5,674 nucleotides of DNA from VRUB01 sp046758085 (GTDB taxonomy: Bacteria; Pseudomonadota; Gammaproteobacteria; Acidiferrobacterales; SPGG2). The notes beneath the pieces were generated by a model, which had not been told where the DNA came from, searched no databases, and was given only the letters and a program-made list of their open reading frames with translations. This document shows, one piece after another, positions 5,674-5,674 of this stretch. The position numbers and the translations under genes are program-made. The first letter of the stretch is position 1; the number at the start of each line of letters is the position of its first letter. The stretch is taken from the NCBI GenBank assembly GCA_046758085.1, contig JBHHZP010000189.1:1-5674 (forward strand), read 5' to 3'.

Positions 5674-5674
5674 C
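5548..5674. repeat. Terminal direct repeat, right copy
   Basis: This copy is identical to bases 1-127. It covers the right half of the inverted-repeat element, from the loop of the central 9-bp hairpin to one base beyond the right arm. If the molecule is circular, the unit length is 5,547 bases and argC and cysK would be divergent neighbours separated by 522 bases. If instead the element is dispersed in a chromosome, the copies are two insertions and the genes are not adjacent. Confidence 0.95.

Noticed and set aside
1..5674. A small plasmid or phage genome
   Set aside because: No replication initiator, partition, mobilisation, integrase or structural gene is present. The genes are standard chromosomal metabolism, and the end overlap has a repeat-based explanation.
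1..5674. tRNA, rRNA or CRISPR arrays
   Set aside because: No cloverleaf with a conserved T-loop, no rRNA segments and no regularly spaced direct repeats were seen on either strand.

Overview
The window is a 5,674-base, GC-rich stretch with ordinary bacterial housekeeping and metabolic genes. On the plus strand, in order, it carries a PLP-dependent cysteine synthase (cysK-type), a 1-acyl-glycerol-3-phosphate acyltransferase (plsC-type), a small membrane methyltransferase of the isoprenylcysteine carboxyl methyltransferase (ICMT) fold, a CbbY-type HAD phosphatase, a short basic frame that looks like a gene remnant, and an unrecognised 154-residue protein. On the minus strand, convergent with these, lies argC. 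The CbbY protein is typical of organisms with a Calvin cycle. With the codon use and GC content, this suggests an autotrophic or facultatively autotrophic proteobacterium, perhaps a gammaproteobacterium. That placement is inference.

Layout: 1-322 is non-coding and opens with the right half of a repeated element. cysK is at 323-1234. A 162-base spacer rich in hairpins follows. plsC (1397-2146), the methyltransferase (2236-2763) and cbbY (2805-3587) lie head to tail with gaps of 89 and 41 bases, so they could be co-transcribed. Region 3588-3813 is a degraded-looking spacer. The unknown gene is at 3814-4278, and argC runs from 5347 down to 4295. Everything from 5348 to the end is non-coding.

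The most unusual part is the non-coding DNA upstream of argC. Bases 5457-5673 are bounded by 26-base terminal inverted repeats and contain further internal hairpins. All four mismatches between the two arms become G-U pairs in a minus-strand transcript, so an RNA of that strand could close a continuous 26-bp stem. The element may be a MITE-like mobile repeat, a structured RNA, or both.

Bases 1-127 and 5548-5674 are identical. This could be read as a circle of 5,547 bases. However, the shared block stops one base beyond the inverted-repeat end of the element, and 127 is a common assembly k-mer length. A break at a dispersed repeat in a chromosome is therefore at least as likely as a true circle. 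No replication, mobilisation or phage genes are present, and argC and cysK may not be genuine neighbours.

Functionally the set is mixed: cysteine and arginine biosynthesis, phospholipid synthesis, membrane-associated methylation and removal of a Rubisco inhibitor. I see no defence system or other multi-gene novel system. The candidates for novelty are the inverted-repeat element and the unknown 154-residue protein.
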